Shown: positions 36,905 to 46,591 of the stretch, piece after piece
How positions within the stretch are numbered: the first letter of the stretch is position 1
Layout of the letters: each line of letters starts with the position of its first letter
Source of the DNA: Mariniflexile maritimum
GTDB lineage: Bacteria; Bacteroidota; Bacteroidia; Flavobacteriales; Flavobacteriaceae
Direction: 5' to 3'
Assembly (NCBI RefSeq): GCF_009746565.1
Contig: NZ_WRPN01000003.1
Coordinates: 186,001-250,000 of the forward strand
DNA: 64,000 bases
Position numbers and translations under genes: made by a program
The notes under the pieces: generated by a model
Seen by the model: only the letters and a program-made list of their open reading frames with translations
What the model was told of the DNA's origin: nothing
Database searches by the model: none

Positions 36905-38329
36905 TTATTTCACAACCAATTTTTTAGTGGCAATCAACACGTTTTTGGCATAAAAATTTGCCAAATAAATACCACTGTTTAAATTGCCAACATCTACTTG
37001 ATGGGTTTGGTAATTAGCAACCACAACGCTTTTCATCAATTTTCCATCTAAACCAACAATATCAACTTTTAAATTTGTTTCGGCATCACTTTCAAATTTA
37101 AAATTAATGATTGTATTTGATGGGTTTGGAAACATGGTAATGTTATAATTAGAAGTTTTTGATGTAATAGCTTCAACACCAAGCGTTTTATCGATAGTCC
37201 ACGTTACGGTGTAAAGATGGAAGGTATCATGATTATTAACTTTAAGTAATGTAGTTTCATCGTTCACTGCAACGGTTAGCGTGTTTATGCCAATATTCAA
37301 ATCGGTTTCCAAAACCGAAACTGCATCAACATCAGTCGCAAAATCTACCGTATTTAATGTCCACTTACTTTTTAAAGTATTTGGGATGGGCTTTACCAAA
37401 TTCAACTGAAATTCCAGCGGGAAACTTCGACTTGTAACCGTATTTGAAACTGGCGAGTAAGCATCAATTGGTGAAACCATGCTATGGATTTTTTCAATAA
37501 TGCCTTCTTTACAAACCGAACAAAAGGGTTTATCAATTTTTTCCATAATACAGTTTTCATGGGGTTTGTACCAATCGGTACAATTGCCAGTTGTGCACGT
37601 ATATTGGTATATGCCAACGCAATTGGTAGTTAGCCAGTTTTTCCACCTTATTAAATTCGGATTGGTTTCTTTGGTCATGTTAATCGCTTCCGCAGCCAAT
37701 GCATCACCCGGATAATATTCGTCCTTTAAGTTAAATAAGGAGTGTCCTAGCTCGTGGATTATCACTTTGGCACCCCAAGAACCAGAATAAGCCATTGGGA
37801 ATTCGCCACCGCTACCACCGTATTCTGCTGAATTTACCAAAATCAGCGCTTGGTCATAGGTTGGGAAATTTGCTGCCAAAACCGCATATATTTTTGCTTG
37901 CGTATTATTGGCTGCATTGCCGTCAATTTCATAATAAAGCAATCGGTGCAAACCATAAGCATCAAAAGTGGCATTAAAATAAGTATCAACAGTTTTCAGT
38001 GGGATTATTGGAGTTGAAGGTGTTTCTGGTGGTTGGGTACTTGTTCCCGGATGATCTGCGCCACTTTCGTTGGAAGGCACTTTTACAATATGCACATTAA
38101 AATAATTGGCATATTCTTTAAAAGGCGGCTCATTAAACATGCCGTTCGTAAAGTTTATGGCATCGGTTTTAAACTTAGCCAATTCGCTTATTGTATAGCC
38201 TTCGCTTAAAATAACCAAATTGATTCTTTTATCATTACCACCAGAATTCTTGATGGTTTCTTTATCAAAAATTTGAGCGGAAACATACTGAAAACCGATG
38301 ATTAAGACGATGAAGAAAAGTTGTTTCAT
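36905..38329 (-). CDS. Secreted M64-family metallopeptidase with T9SS sorting domain
   Basis: A 474-aa protein with signal peptide MKQLFFIVLIIGFQYVSAQ. The M64 (IgA-peptidase-like) catalytic domain spans about residues 20-290, with NLVILSEGYT, VPSNESGADHPG and the zinc motif VIIHELGHSLFNLKDEYYPG (H-E-x-x-H-x8-E-like). The rest is a short beta domain and a T9SS type-A C-terminus (NITMFPNPSNTIINF ... GIYLANFYAKN). It should be exported to the cell surface or medium as an endopeptidase. It lies 2 nt downstream of a lipoprotein gene that itself follows alpha-2-macroglobulin. Confidence 0.88.
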   Translation of the reverse strand: MKQLFFIVLIIGFQYVSAQIFDKETIKNSGGNDKRINLVILSEGYTISELAKFKTDAINFTNGMFNEPPFKEYANYFNVHIVKVPSNESGADHPGTSTQPPETPSTPIIPLKTVDTYFNATFDAYGLHRLLYYEIDGNAANNTQAKIYAVLAANFPTYDQALILVNSAEYGGSGGEFPMAYSGSWGAKVIIHELGHSLFNLKDEYYPGDALAAEAINMTKETNPNLIRWKNWLTTNCVGIYQYTCTTGNCTDWYKPHENCIMEKIDKPFCSVCKEGIIEKIHSMVSPIDAYSPVSNTVTSRSFPLEFQLNLVKPIPNTLKSKWTLNTVDFATDVDAVSVLETDLNIGINTLTVAVNDETTLLKVNNHDTFHLYTVTWTIDKTLGVEAITSKTSNYNITMFPNPSNTIINFKFESDAETNLKVDIVGLDGKLMKSVVVANYQTHQVDVGNLNSGIYLANFYAKNVLIATKKLVVK

Positions 38330-38331
38330 GT

Positions 38332-38829
38332 TTAATTTATCTTGTTGATAATTAAAGTATGGCTATTTTGCAGCGAATCTGTTAATTCTTTAATAGCTAT
38401 AAAAACCGTTTTGCTGTGCAATTGCAATCTTATAGAAAAATATGTTTTTTCTAAATCTACTTTTTTGTTTTCAAAGATAAGGGAATCGTTCACAAATTCA
38501 ATGTTTTTGGATAAGGGGTTTTTGATGATGATTGATGCCACTTCAACCGAATCTTTAGTTAACTGACTGCATTTTAAATCGCCAACACGCCCTGTTTCCA
38601 TATATTTACTGCTGTTGGTTTTCAACTTGCCATCTGCAACTATTTTACTAACAAATTGAATGTTTTTTTTGTTATTCTCATCTTTTGAAATACTATAATT
38701 TAAAAAAATAAGTTTTGGAGGAATGTCATTATCAGCAATTTTTTCAATGTTATTTTTTTTTGAAGCGCAAGAAATTAACACCATTAAAACTAATGAGACT
38801 ATCCATTTGAAAAAAAAATCACGCTTCAT
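38332..38829 (-). CDS. Lipoprotein of unknown function between macroglobulin and M64 peptidase
   Basis: A 165-aa lipoprotein with signal WIVSLVLMVLISCASKK (lipid cysteine near residue 21). The mature domain is predicted beta-rich (KLIFLNYSISKDENNKK, SIIIKNPLSKNIEFVND, YFSIRLQLHSKTVFIAIKEL) and I do not recognise its family. It starts 22 nt after the macroglobulin stop and ends 2 nt before the M64 gene. This makes it part of an apparent protease-inhibitor/lipoprotein/protease operon. The space before its start codon is built from a 7-bp tandem repeat. Confidence 0.75.
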   Translation of the reverse strand: MKRDFFFKWIVSLVLMVLISCASKKNNIEKIADNDIPPKLIFLNYSISKDENNKKNIQFVSKIVADGKLKTNSSKYMETGRVGDLKCSQLTKDSVEVASIIIKNPLSKNIEFVNDSLIFENKKVDLEKTYFSIRLQLHSKTVFIAIKELTDSLQNSHTLIINKIN

Positions 38830-38833
38830 AAAT

Positions 38834-38868
38834 TTGCCTATTGCCTATTGCCTATTGCCTATTGCCTA
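38834..38868. repeat. Heptanucleotide tandem repeat, 5 x TTGCCTA, encoding the macroglobulin C-terminus and stop
   Basis: Five perfect copies of TTGCCTA. On the minus strand the repeat supplies the last codons of the macroglobulin (the final residues Gly-Asn-Arg-Gln and the TAG at 38854-38852), then fills the gap before the next lipoprotein. Because 7 is not a multiple of 3, one unit gained or lost would change the C-terminal residues and the spacing. Length (35 bp, five units) equals the array at 4564. Confidence 0.92.
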
Positions 38869-41800
38869 CATTCATCCGAATACCTTCACTATGGCTGCTA
38901 AATTCCGGCGCATACATACTTTGAATGGTGGTGATGCCGTTACTCATATTTCCTGCATTATTAACGCGTAAATCATATTCAAAAATATAGATTCCCTTTG
39001 GTAAATAATCGAAAAAGAAGTTGGTTGATGCATCTTTGGTGCTTTCATAATAGCCCAAACCGTCTTGCCATTTGTATTCCGAAAGCACATTTACAGGCTC
39101 CAATCCGGCAGCACGCATATCTTTCATGTGAATAAATTCCATGGCCCTATCGCTTCGTAACGCGATGCGAACCCTTACCAAATCGCCCACTTTTAAATTG
39201 GTTTTTTCTGTGATTTCTGAAATTTTTTCACCCGTATCGGTATTTGTTTTCAAGAACAGTTTTTTGCTCAATTTAAGTGGCGTTTCGGCGGAAGTTATTT
39301 TATCCATATTTTCAAAATACTGCCAGTATAATCCTCCCCAAGCAATGCCATCTCCTTTTTTAGTTAAGGTAACGCTTGCCATTTTGGGAGTGATTTCAGA
39401 TGAACCCCATGAGGTTTTATAATAACCCGTTCCTGCTTCCATTTTTACATTTTCAAGCTTTGAAGGTTCTATGTTGTTGCCGCCAACCAATACTTCAACA
39501 GCATCGGTTACGCTTAACCAATCGCTACCTTGAAGCAACAATGCATATACGGCTTCTGTAGTGGCTTTGGTGGTTTTCCATTGGTTGGTTTGCTTGTTTT
39601 TAAGCAACCAGATTTTCAAATTATCGATGGTTCTGGTGTCTTTTTCAACTTCTGAAAATGCTTCAATCATCAACGCTTGTGTTTCAATAGGTGCCTGATA
39701 CCAATACCAAGAACTCGTGTTTTCTTTCCAATACATCCCTAACTCATCACTGGTAATACTTGTTTCTTTCAACGATTTTAAAATTTTTGTTGAAGAGGGC
39801 TTGTCTCCCATTCTATCAACCACCAAAGCCATTAAACCTTTTGCGTACAGTGAGCGACCCAACCAATAGTTCTGGATTTGCGTTTGATAGTATTTGGTGA
39901 TTTCTATAACGTCTTTCGATTTTTTAATTTCAGGAAAGAAGCTTCGCATGTACAAATAATGCAGTTGCATGTAACTTAAGTGGTCTTTGGACAAATCGAC
40001 TTTGGCATCGTATTTTCTAAGGTCTTTGTATTCTTGAACGAATTCGGCATCTAAATAATTGATGGCTTTTTCTATCATTTCAAACGCTTCTTTTGTTTCA
40101 ACTTTAAGCTGTTTTAAATGCCCGAAACCAGTAACAATATGTTGGGTAATGTATCGGTTTTCACGTCCGCCATTAAACCACGCCCAAGCGCCATTGCTTA
40201 GTTGATTGTGCTCCAATTTACGCCTTGCGGATTGTAATTCGTTAGTCATTTTATTCAAATCGAATAACAACGCGATGCGTTTTTTCTGTTCGGTTTCACT
40301 TTGTGCATCGCGCAACCAAGGGGTTTCTTGAATAAGAATGGATTTCAGTTCTTCATTTTTTTCAAGATTGCTTATAAGTGCATCTTGAGACGCCCATTGA
40401 TTAAAAACTTCCTGAATTCTCGGGTTTGAGTTCGCAATATGGCTGGCCAGTGCATTGGCATAAAAACGCGAGAAGGTTTGTTCGTTACAATCATACGGAT
40501 ATTCCATTAAATACGGCAACGCCTGTACCGCATACCATGCGGGGTTGGAGGTTATTTCCAAGGTTAATTGATGGTTTTTTAGCGTTGTTGAAGTGTTGGT
40601 TTTTAGCTTATCCAAAGTGAAGGTTCTGGTTTCGTTACTTCTAATCCACATAGGCAAGGTTTCAGTTACCAACATACGATTGCTTAAAACAGGCAACGCA
40701 TTTTGTTCGCCATCGCTAAAAGCACCTGCTTTGGCAATGATTTTATATTGAACCGCATCCGCATCATCAGGAATGGTTAGTCTCCATGTTACTTGGGTGT
40801 TGCCAGCAGCGGGAACGGTAAATGAAGAACCCCTTAATTCCCCGGAAGTTGGAGAACCGAGCAAGTTTGCTGTGATGTCTTTCCCTGAAATGGCATCGGT
40901 TAATACCAAAAGGGCTTGTCCGGAAAGTGGTTTATCCGTTAGGTTGGCTATTTTGGTGCTGATGCTTATTTGGTCGCCCTCACGCAAAAATCGTGGCGCG
41001 TTTGGGGTAACCATCAACTCTTTTTGGGTAACCGTAGTTAAGGTTTTCGTAGCACTTTCCAAGGTTTTGGTATGTGCCGCTAGTTGTAGTTTCCATTGGG
41101 TTAATGCTTCCGGAGTTGTAAAACTGAAACGCACGTTACCATCGGCATCAGTTTGTAACTGTGGAAAGAAAAACGCCGTTTCTTGCAGGTTTTTCCGAAT
41201 TTGAACGGTATCGAAATTCGGGTTTTCCTCCTTTGAAGCTTTTTCTTTTTTTTCGCCATAGCCAACGGTAACAACTTCGTTTAACGCAGAAGTATCTGCC
41301 ATCATTTCAGCTTCCATGGCAGCAATTCCCGGAACGCTACCCTCTAACGATTTTGAAAGGGCTGCACTTCCACGCAACATCATATTTTGCCTTCCAAAAT
41401 AAAGCCCAAACCAATTGAGTTGATCGTACTGTTGTTGTGGATAAAAAGTGGTATTTGGCTTGTTGTAAACTCTAAAGTTTTGAATTCCAAAACTTTGATG
41501 CGCATTGTTACTCCTATTAGAATAATAAATGGGGTTGTTAATGGGGCTGAAATTCCAAACATGCGGTTTAAACTGGTCCAAAGACGCATCGTACATGCTT
41601 GCTAATAATTCGGCAGCAACTTTATCGCCTTTTGGCCCTTTTATTTTAAAGCTCCACGTTTCATTGGTTCCCGGTTGTAATTTGTCCCTAAACGTTGTGG
41701 TTTCAATATCCAGCTCGGTTTCAGGATACGGCACCGCAATGGTTTCAACACCCGATTTAAAACTATTAAATGCCGCAAAACTGTAACGCACCGCAAACCC

Positions 41801-44800
41801 ACCAACATCTTCATTGGTAACAGGAATGGCCATTGATTTTTTATTGTTATTTAACTGAATGACCTCGGTTTTTACGATTTTATGGTTTTTTTCAATGGAA
41901 ACCGTAACGTTCAAATTTTCGGCAGCCGAAGCCAAAGTTAAAACAGCAGTTTCGCCAACATTATAAGTGGGTTTGTTGGTGGTGATATTGAATAATTGAT
42001 TATCTGCCACCGTTTTATCGTCATCGCTATACAAGGTGGTTTTAACTTCATCTTTTACCAATTGCCCAAATTTATCCTTACTTTCTAAAGTAACGATGTA
42101 AGCACCCGATTCCCATTTTTTAATAGTGCCCAAAGCCAATTCCTTGGAAGTTTCAGTATCAAACGTTTTTTCAAAAACCAAGGTGCCTTTTTCCCAATTA
42201 CTCGCGTTATGTTCATCTGTATAAGCATCGTGTGGAAATAGGTTTTTAAACGCTTCCGCGGAAAACTCTTGATAATCGGGTGCAGCCCATGGGCGCTGTC
42301 TTAAAACCTCATTCGGTACCTGCAGTTTGTAAATTTTCACGGTGCCTTTCGCGGGTACAGATGCGCCATTCAGGTTTTTTGTATCGATGGTGAGTTTATG
42401 GTCTTTGACGGTTTTATCTAATTTATCAGAAACTGCCATCGTAGCAACTAAGGCGTGGTAGCCAACGTTCACAAGGGTTGTTGCGCTTCGGGTCTCACCG
42501 TTTAGGTCGGTTACATCGGCAATGATTTCATAATTAAAAACGGGCAAACTGGTTTTATCAACACTTTGGTCGGGTTGCGCCTTGAAAGTAATCTCAAATG
42601 TGCCTTTATCATTGGTGGTTGTTTCGCCGTGAGCTATTTCTTGGGGCTCGCTATTAAACCAGGGGCGGTACCAAGAATACCATCGTGGGTACTGCACTTT
42701 TCTGTGAACGCGATATACAACTTTGGCGTTGGTAATGTTGCTGCCCGCGTATGCCAAAGCTGTACCTGTTACCGTTACCGAATCGTTTACTTTATAGGTT
42801 TCGGTTACGGGTGTGAACTTGGTTTCAAATTTGGGGCGTTTGTATTCTTCAACCGAAACGTACTGCTCGCTATAAAAACGGTTGTCTTCACCATTAAACG
42901 AAATGCGGTAGTCGCCATTTAATCCGGTATTTGGTAAGATAAATTCGCCCGAAACCGAACCAAATGCATTGGTTTTAAGCGTTACTGTTTTTAGAGCTTC
43001 GTTATTGGTGTTGTACAATATGGCCGTAGCCATTTTATTGGCCAGAACATCCGATTTGCCTTTGCTGGTTTTTATGGCAATTGCCTTAAAGTAAACGATT
43101 TGCCCAGGACGGTAGATGCTGCGGTCTGTGAACAAAAACGACGCGTAACGTTCGGTCTCTTTTTCTTGCTCGTAGTACTTACTGTTATAATAATTGTTAA
43201 AATAGGCGGCATCGTTGGTGCCTTCTACTTTTACGGAGATGCTTCGGTAGCGGTCGCTTTCTTTTTTTATTTTTACTTCCCCTAAATGGTCTGTCGTCAC
43301 ATTTTCCTTGATTATTTTTTTATTGCCATTTTCAGAATAACTCAGTTCAACCTTTGCGTTTTCAACAGGTTTGCCGTTGTTACGGTTAACGAGCTGAAAA
43401 ATTTTATGGGTGTCGCTATCACTTTCAACCAAGGCCAAATTGGTTACTTGAATATCAGAGAACGCAAAGGTATTTTCATCATTTTCAACCGAAGCAACGA
43501 TTAAATAGGTGCCGTTGTTTAACTTCGGAATTAAAACTTCCGTAGTATGCGTTTGGTAGTCGTTTTCGTTCCGTAAGGCCGTTTCCCATTGTTGCACTAC
43601 ATTCAATTTTTTAATGAAGGCCAATTGCTCGTCCTTTTTGTAGGTGTTATTTAATTTTTCTAACTGATTCTGGGAAATGGCATAGATTTTAAATTGAAGC
43701 TGCCGCAAGTTTTTATAACCAATCAACAAACGGGCAGGTTGCTGAATGGGCAAAAAACGCTCGGTAGTAATTTGCAATGATTGCATAAGGATTTTGGCCT
43801 TTAAAGCTTCGCACTTTTCGGCAGCCTTACTTTTTGGAAAACCCGCCATAACTTGGTCGCAAAGGGCCACGGCTTCTTTTGCTTTCCAACGTTTTTCGTC
43901 ATTTTTTAATGGTTGATATTCATTGCTTTGTTGCACATATATTGAAGCAATTTCAAATGCATACAAACCAGTAACTTCGTGCATTTTTAACTTATCCCTT
44001 TCCGTTTTTAAAGCCTCCAATAATAACGCTTCCTTATCGTTAAAAATGGCATGTTGGCTTACAAATTTCAAGCGTTCAATATTAATAGCTGCCAAAGCAA
44101 ACGGTTCGTTGTCTTTTAGGTGAAATTGCATTAAATCTTGATAGATTTTTAAAGCATTCCGTTGAAGCGAAGCCGCATCCTTGGATGTTATGTCGAGGTT
44201 TGAAAACGTGATGGCATCCGCCAAAAACGCGGGCTTATCAATTTCAAATTTATAGGCAGGTTTGGTGATACTGGTTTCGTTGGTTTTATAGAATTCTAAA
44301 GCATTGTGGTTTAAAAAATCGAACAAGGTGGGGCGGTAAATTTTAGAATCTTTTTGAAGGTTTAAAATGGCGTCATACTTACCTAAGGGCTCCAATTGCA
44401 GCATCAAACCGTTTTCCAACGACTTTTGGTAATGCAGATGGATGCCCTGGAACAGGGTTTGCAGATCCCATGTTCTAAAATCTTCATCGTTACCATTTTC
44501 AGAGGTGTTGGTGCGATTGTAAAACTGCCAGCGGTTTTGGTTGAAATATTGCCAGTATAAATTGGCGAGCATACTTTCAAGGATATTTTTTGTTGGAAAC
44601 GCACTTCTTTCAATTTCGCTTTTAAAATCATTGATGATTGTTAATTGCGCATCTTCCTCCAAAACCAAGGCAAATTTGCTTTTATAAAGCATGGTTTTTA
44701 TAAGCTGCGCGTCGTTTTTATCTTTTTTGGCAAGCACGGAAATTTGGTTTACTACCTGTAAAGCCGATTTTGGCAAGCCCGCAAGCTCGTGTTTTTCAAC

Positions 44801-44890
44801 CGTTTTCCACAACGATTCGTATTGTGGTTCCTGCCCGTTGCTCAAACTTGAAAGCAAAAGAATTGTTAAAAAGATTACCGATTGTTTCAT
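38852..44890 (-). CDS. Alpha-2-macroglobulin family protein with intact thioester motif
   Basis: A 2012-aa protein with signal peptide (MKQSVIFLTILLLSSLSNGQ). A helical N-terminal region (about residues 20-380) precedes macroglobulin domains, including MG2 (SYRSISVKVEG ... FTDRSIYRPGQIVYFKAI). A likely bait region follows around 1140-1215, then the A2M domain (LQETAFFFPQLQTDADGNV). The thioester domain has CNEQ (Cys1468; YPYDCNEQTFSRFYAN). A C-terminal receptor-like beta region (MRAAGLEPVNVLSEYKW) ends it. Macroglobulins trap proteases by covalent thioester attachment. The segment just before the A2M domain carries EVVTVGYG (residues 1205-1212), a signature of SusC TonB boxes. The last residues are repeat-encoded. 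Confidence 0.93.
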   Translation of the reverse strand: MKQSVIFLTILLLSSLSNGQEPQYESLWKTVEKHELAGLPKSALQVVNQISVLAKKDKNDAQLIKTMLYKSKFALVLEEDAQLTIINDFKSEIERSAFPTKNILESMLANLYWQYFNQNRWQFYNRTNTSENGNDEDFRTWDLQTLFQGIHLHYQKSLENGLMLQLEPLGKYDAILNLQKDSKIYRPTLFDFLNHNALEFYKTNETSITKPAYKFEIDKPAFLADAITFSNLDITSKDAASLQRNALKIYQDLMQFHLKDNEPFALAAINIERLKFVSQHAIFNDKEALLLEALKTERDKLKMHEVTGLYAFEIASIYVQQSNEYQPLKNDEKRWKAKEAVALCDQVMAGFPKSKAAEKCEALKAKILMQSLQITTERFLPIQQPARLLIGYKNLRQLQFKIYAISQNQLEKLNNTYKKDEQLAFIKKLNVVQQWETALRNENDYQTHTTEVLIPKLNNGTYLIVASVENDENTFAFSDIQVTNLALVESDSDTHKIFQLVNRNNGKPVENAKVELSYSENGNKKIIKENVTTDHLGEVKIKKESDRYRSISVKVEGTNDAAYFNNYYNSKYYEQEKETERYASFLFTDRSIYRPGQIVYFKAIAIKTSKGKSDVLANKMATAILYNTNNEALKTVTLKTNAFGSVSGEFILPNTGLNGDYRISFNGEDNRFYSEQYVSVEEYKRPKFETKFTPVTETYKVNDSVTVTGTALAYAGSNITNAKVVYRVHRKVQYPRWYSWYRPWFNSEPQEIAHGETTTNDKGTFEITFKAQPDQSVDKTSLPVFNYEIIADVTDLNGETRSATTLVNVGYHALVATMAVSDKLDKTVKDHKLTIDTKNLNGASVPAKGTVKIYKLQVPNEVLRQRPWAAPDYQEFSAEAFKNLFPHDAYTDEHNASNWEKGTLVFEKTFDTETSKELALGTIKKWESGAYIVTLESKDKFGQLVKDEVKTTLYSDDDKTVADNQLFNITTNKPTYNVGETAVLTLASAAENLNVTVSIEKNHKIVKTEVIQLNNNKKSMAIPVTNEDVGGFAVRYSFAAFNSFKSGVETIAVPYPETELDIETTTFRDKLQPGTNETWSFKIKGPKGDKVAAELLASMYDASLDQFKPHVWNFSPINNPIYYSNRSNNAHQSFGIQNFRVYNKPNTTFYPQQQYDQLNWFGLYFGRQNMMLRGSAALSKSLEGSVPGIAAMEAEMMADTSALNEVVTVGYGEKKEKASKEENPNFDTVQIRKNLQETAFFFPQLQTDADGNVRFSFTTPEALTQWKLQLAAHTKTLESATKTLTTVTQKELMVTPNAPRFLREGDQISISTKIANLTDKPLSGQALLVLTDAISGKDITANLLGSPTSGELRGSSFTVPAAGNTQVTWRLTIPDDADAVQYKIIAKAGAFSDGEQNALPVLSNRMLVTETLPMWIRSNETRTFTLDKLKTNTSTTLKNHQLTLEITSNPAWYAVQALPYLMEYPYDCNEQTFSRFYANALASHIANSNPRIQEVFNQWASQDALISNLEKNEELKSILIQETPWLRDAQSETEQKKRIALLFDLNKMTNELQSARRKLEHNQLSNGAWAWFNGGRENRYITQHIVTGFGHLKQLKVETKEAFEMIEKAINYLDAEFVQEYKDLRKYDAKVDLSKDHLSYMQLHYLYMRSFFPEIKKSKDVIEITKYYQTQIQNYWLGRSLYAKGLMALVVDRMGDKPSSTKILKSLKETSITSDELGMYWKENTSSWYWYQAPIETQALMIEAFSEVEKDTRTIDNLKIWLLKNKQTNQWKTTKATTEAVYALLLQGSDWLSVTDAVEVLVGGNNIEPSKLENVKMEAGTGYYKTSWGSSEITPKMASVTLTKKGDGIAWGGLYWQYFENMDKITSAETPLKLSKKLFLKTNTDTGEKISEITEKTNLKVGDLVRVRIALRSDRAMEFIHMKDMRAAGLEPVNVLSEYKWQDGLGYYESTKDASTNFFFDYLPKGIYIFEYDLRVNNAGNMSNGITTIQSMYAPEFSSHSEGIRMNVGNRQ

Positions 44891-45030
44891 ATTTTCTAAT
44901 TTTCAACCAAAATACATTCAAAAGTTATTCCAAAAAAGCCATAAATGAGCGAATAGCTTCTTTGGATGAGTGAAATTAGTTATTTTTTATTAGAAAAGAT
45001 ACGCTGGTATTTGTAAACACACGGCATGTT

Positions 45031-45984
45031 ATGAGAAAAATTATTTGTGCATTACTTTTTCCGTTAGTTTCATTTGGTCAATCTCAGCTTGATAGCATCG
45101 ATTCTTTATTAAAGAAAAAACAGTTTGACAAAGCTGAAATCCAATTATCTGTTTATTTGGAAAAACACCCAAAAGATTTAAAGGCCATAGAGCTTTTGGG
45201 CGACACGTATGGCCATCAACAAAAATGGGATGCCGCCATAGAAAATTACAAAAAACTGGTAGAAGCCAATAAAAAAAATGCCGAGTACCATTACAAATAC
45301 GGTGGTGCTATGGGCATGAAGGCTCTTTCTGTTAGTAAACTTACCGCACTCGGCATGATTGGCACTATTGAAGAGTCCTTCCTAACGGCTGCAAAATTAG
45401 ACCCTTCCCATATAAACGTGCGGTGGGCTTTGGTAGAATATTACATGAAATTGCCCGGGGTTTTTGGCGGAAGCAAGAACATGGCCTTAAAATATGCCTA
45501 CCAACTAAAGCAACTCTCGAAAGTTGATGGGTATTTGGCAAAAGGCTATATTTTTGAGTACAATGATGAACCCGAACTTGCAGAGAAATACTATAAGTTA
45601 GCCATAAAAGAAGGTGGTTCGTTATGGACCTATGACAAACTGACCACCTTTTACGAAAAACAGAAACAACCCGAAAAAGCATTGGCCAACATAGCGGTTG
45701 CCAAAGAAAAGCACAAACGCAACGCCCTAGAATACCAAATGGGAAAAATAGCCGCCGAATATAACATTGAACTGCAAAAAGGCGTGCAATGTTTGCAAAC
45801 CTATTTAAAAAATTATTCGCCCGAAGATGGCGTACCCAGAGCATGGGCACATTACAGACTATCGCAAATTTATGCCCATAAAAAAAACAAAGCGGCCGCA
45901 TTAAAGTATATAGACTTGGCACTTGCCGAAGCACCCGAAACAACTTCCTTTAAACAAGAAAAACAGCGTATTTTACGGTTGTAA
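45031..45984 (+). CDS. Tetratricopeptide-repeat protein, exported
   Basis: A 317-aa protein with a short signal peptide (MRKIICALLFPLVSFGQ). It has several TPR-like helical pairs: FDKAEIQLSVYLEKHPKDLKAIELLGD, WDAAIENYKKLVEANKKNAEYHYKYGGA (both given by their ends), PELAEKYYKLAIKEGG, PEKALANIAVAKEKH and NKAAALKYIDLALAEAPE. A protein-protein adaptor in the periplasm is likely. Divergent from the macroglobulin gene (140-bp gap). No enzyme domain. Partner unknown. Confidence 0.85.
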   Translation: MRKIICALLFPLVSFGQSQLDSIDSLLKKKQFDKAEIQLSVYLEKHPKDLKAIELLGDTYGHQQKWDAAIENYKKLVEANKKNAEYHYKYGGAMGMKALSVSKLTALGMIGTIEESFLTAAKLDPSHINVRWALVEYYMKLPGVFGGSKNMALKYAYQLKQLSKVDGYLAKGYIFEYNDEPELAEKYYKLAIKEGGSLWTYDKLTTFYEKQKQPEKALANIAVAKEKHKRNALEYQMGKIAAEYNIELQKGVQCLQTYLKNYSPEDGVPRAWAHYRLSQIYAHKKNKAAALKYIDLALAEAPETTSFKQEKQRILRL

Positions 45985-46034
45985 AAAAGCAACTACGCCT
46001 AAATTTTTTACTCTAGTTAAATTGAACTTTTATT

Positions 46035-46069
46035 AACGGATGTTCCAAATAAACATTAGAACATCCGTT
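46035..46069. terminator. Terminator hairpin between the TPR and HMA genes
   Basis: Perfect 11-bp arms AACGGATGTTC (46035-46045) and GAACATCCGTT (46059-46069) enclose 13 nt and are followed by TTGTGTTT. The genes on both sides converge, so it may serve both, though the T tail is weak. Confidence 0.65.
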
Positions 46070-46131
46070 TTGTGTTTACATCGGTAGCCAATCTTTTTTT
46101 TAAATTAAATTTAGCTTTTTTGTTTCTTTAA

Positions 46132-46494
46132 TTAATGTTTATGGTCATCTACCACTTTTTTATCCCTGTACAAACAACAGGGGTTAATGGCGTTGTAAAC
46201 CTCATCTTTGGCTTTCATGTCCTTGGTATCGTGGCCAACCGCTACCACACTTTTTTGTATGGTTTTTAAATCGGTTTTGCGTTCATCAAAAATTAGTTTT
46301 AACTCGTGGGTTTTCACGTCCCAAATGGCGCTTTTTACGCCTTTTGTGCTGTAACATGCCTTTTCGATTCTGTTCTTGCACATGAGGCATACACCATCAA
46401 CTTCCAAAGAAGCCTTGGCATTTTTATTTTGCGCAAATGTAACTGAGGCGAACAATACGGTTGCTACTATGATAAGTTTTTTCATCATCTTCAT
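46132..46494 (-). CDS. Exported heavy-metal-associated (HMA) domain protein
   Basis: A 120-aa protein with signal peptide (MKKLIIVATVLFASVTFAQ; upstream Mets at 1-4). It carries an HMA-like ferredoxin fold with a C-x-x-C metal site at Cys36 and Cys39 (VDGVCLMCKNRIEKACYS) and the later AIWDVKTHELKLIFDE strand. The C-terminus holds NPCCLY and HDHKH-like metal-binding residues (VVDDHKH). A periplasmic metal-binding protein, for copper or another soft metal, is likely. It follows the TonB-dependent receptor gene by 97 nt on the same strand. Confidence 0.85.
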   Translation of the reverse strand: MKMMKKLIIVATVLFASVTFAQNKNAKASLEVDGVCLMCKNRIEKACYSTKGVKSAIWDVKTHELKLIFDERKTDLKTIQKSVVAVGHDTKDMKAKDEVYNAINPCCLYRDKKVVDDHKH

Positions 46495-46591
46495 TTCTAA
46501 AATTTTAGGTTTTTTTTATTAAACATACATTCTATTTTGCCACCAACGCAAAAACAATGTTATTAAAATATTTTGCGTTGTGGCGTATTAT

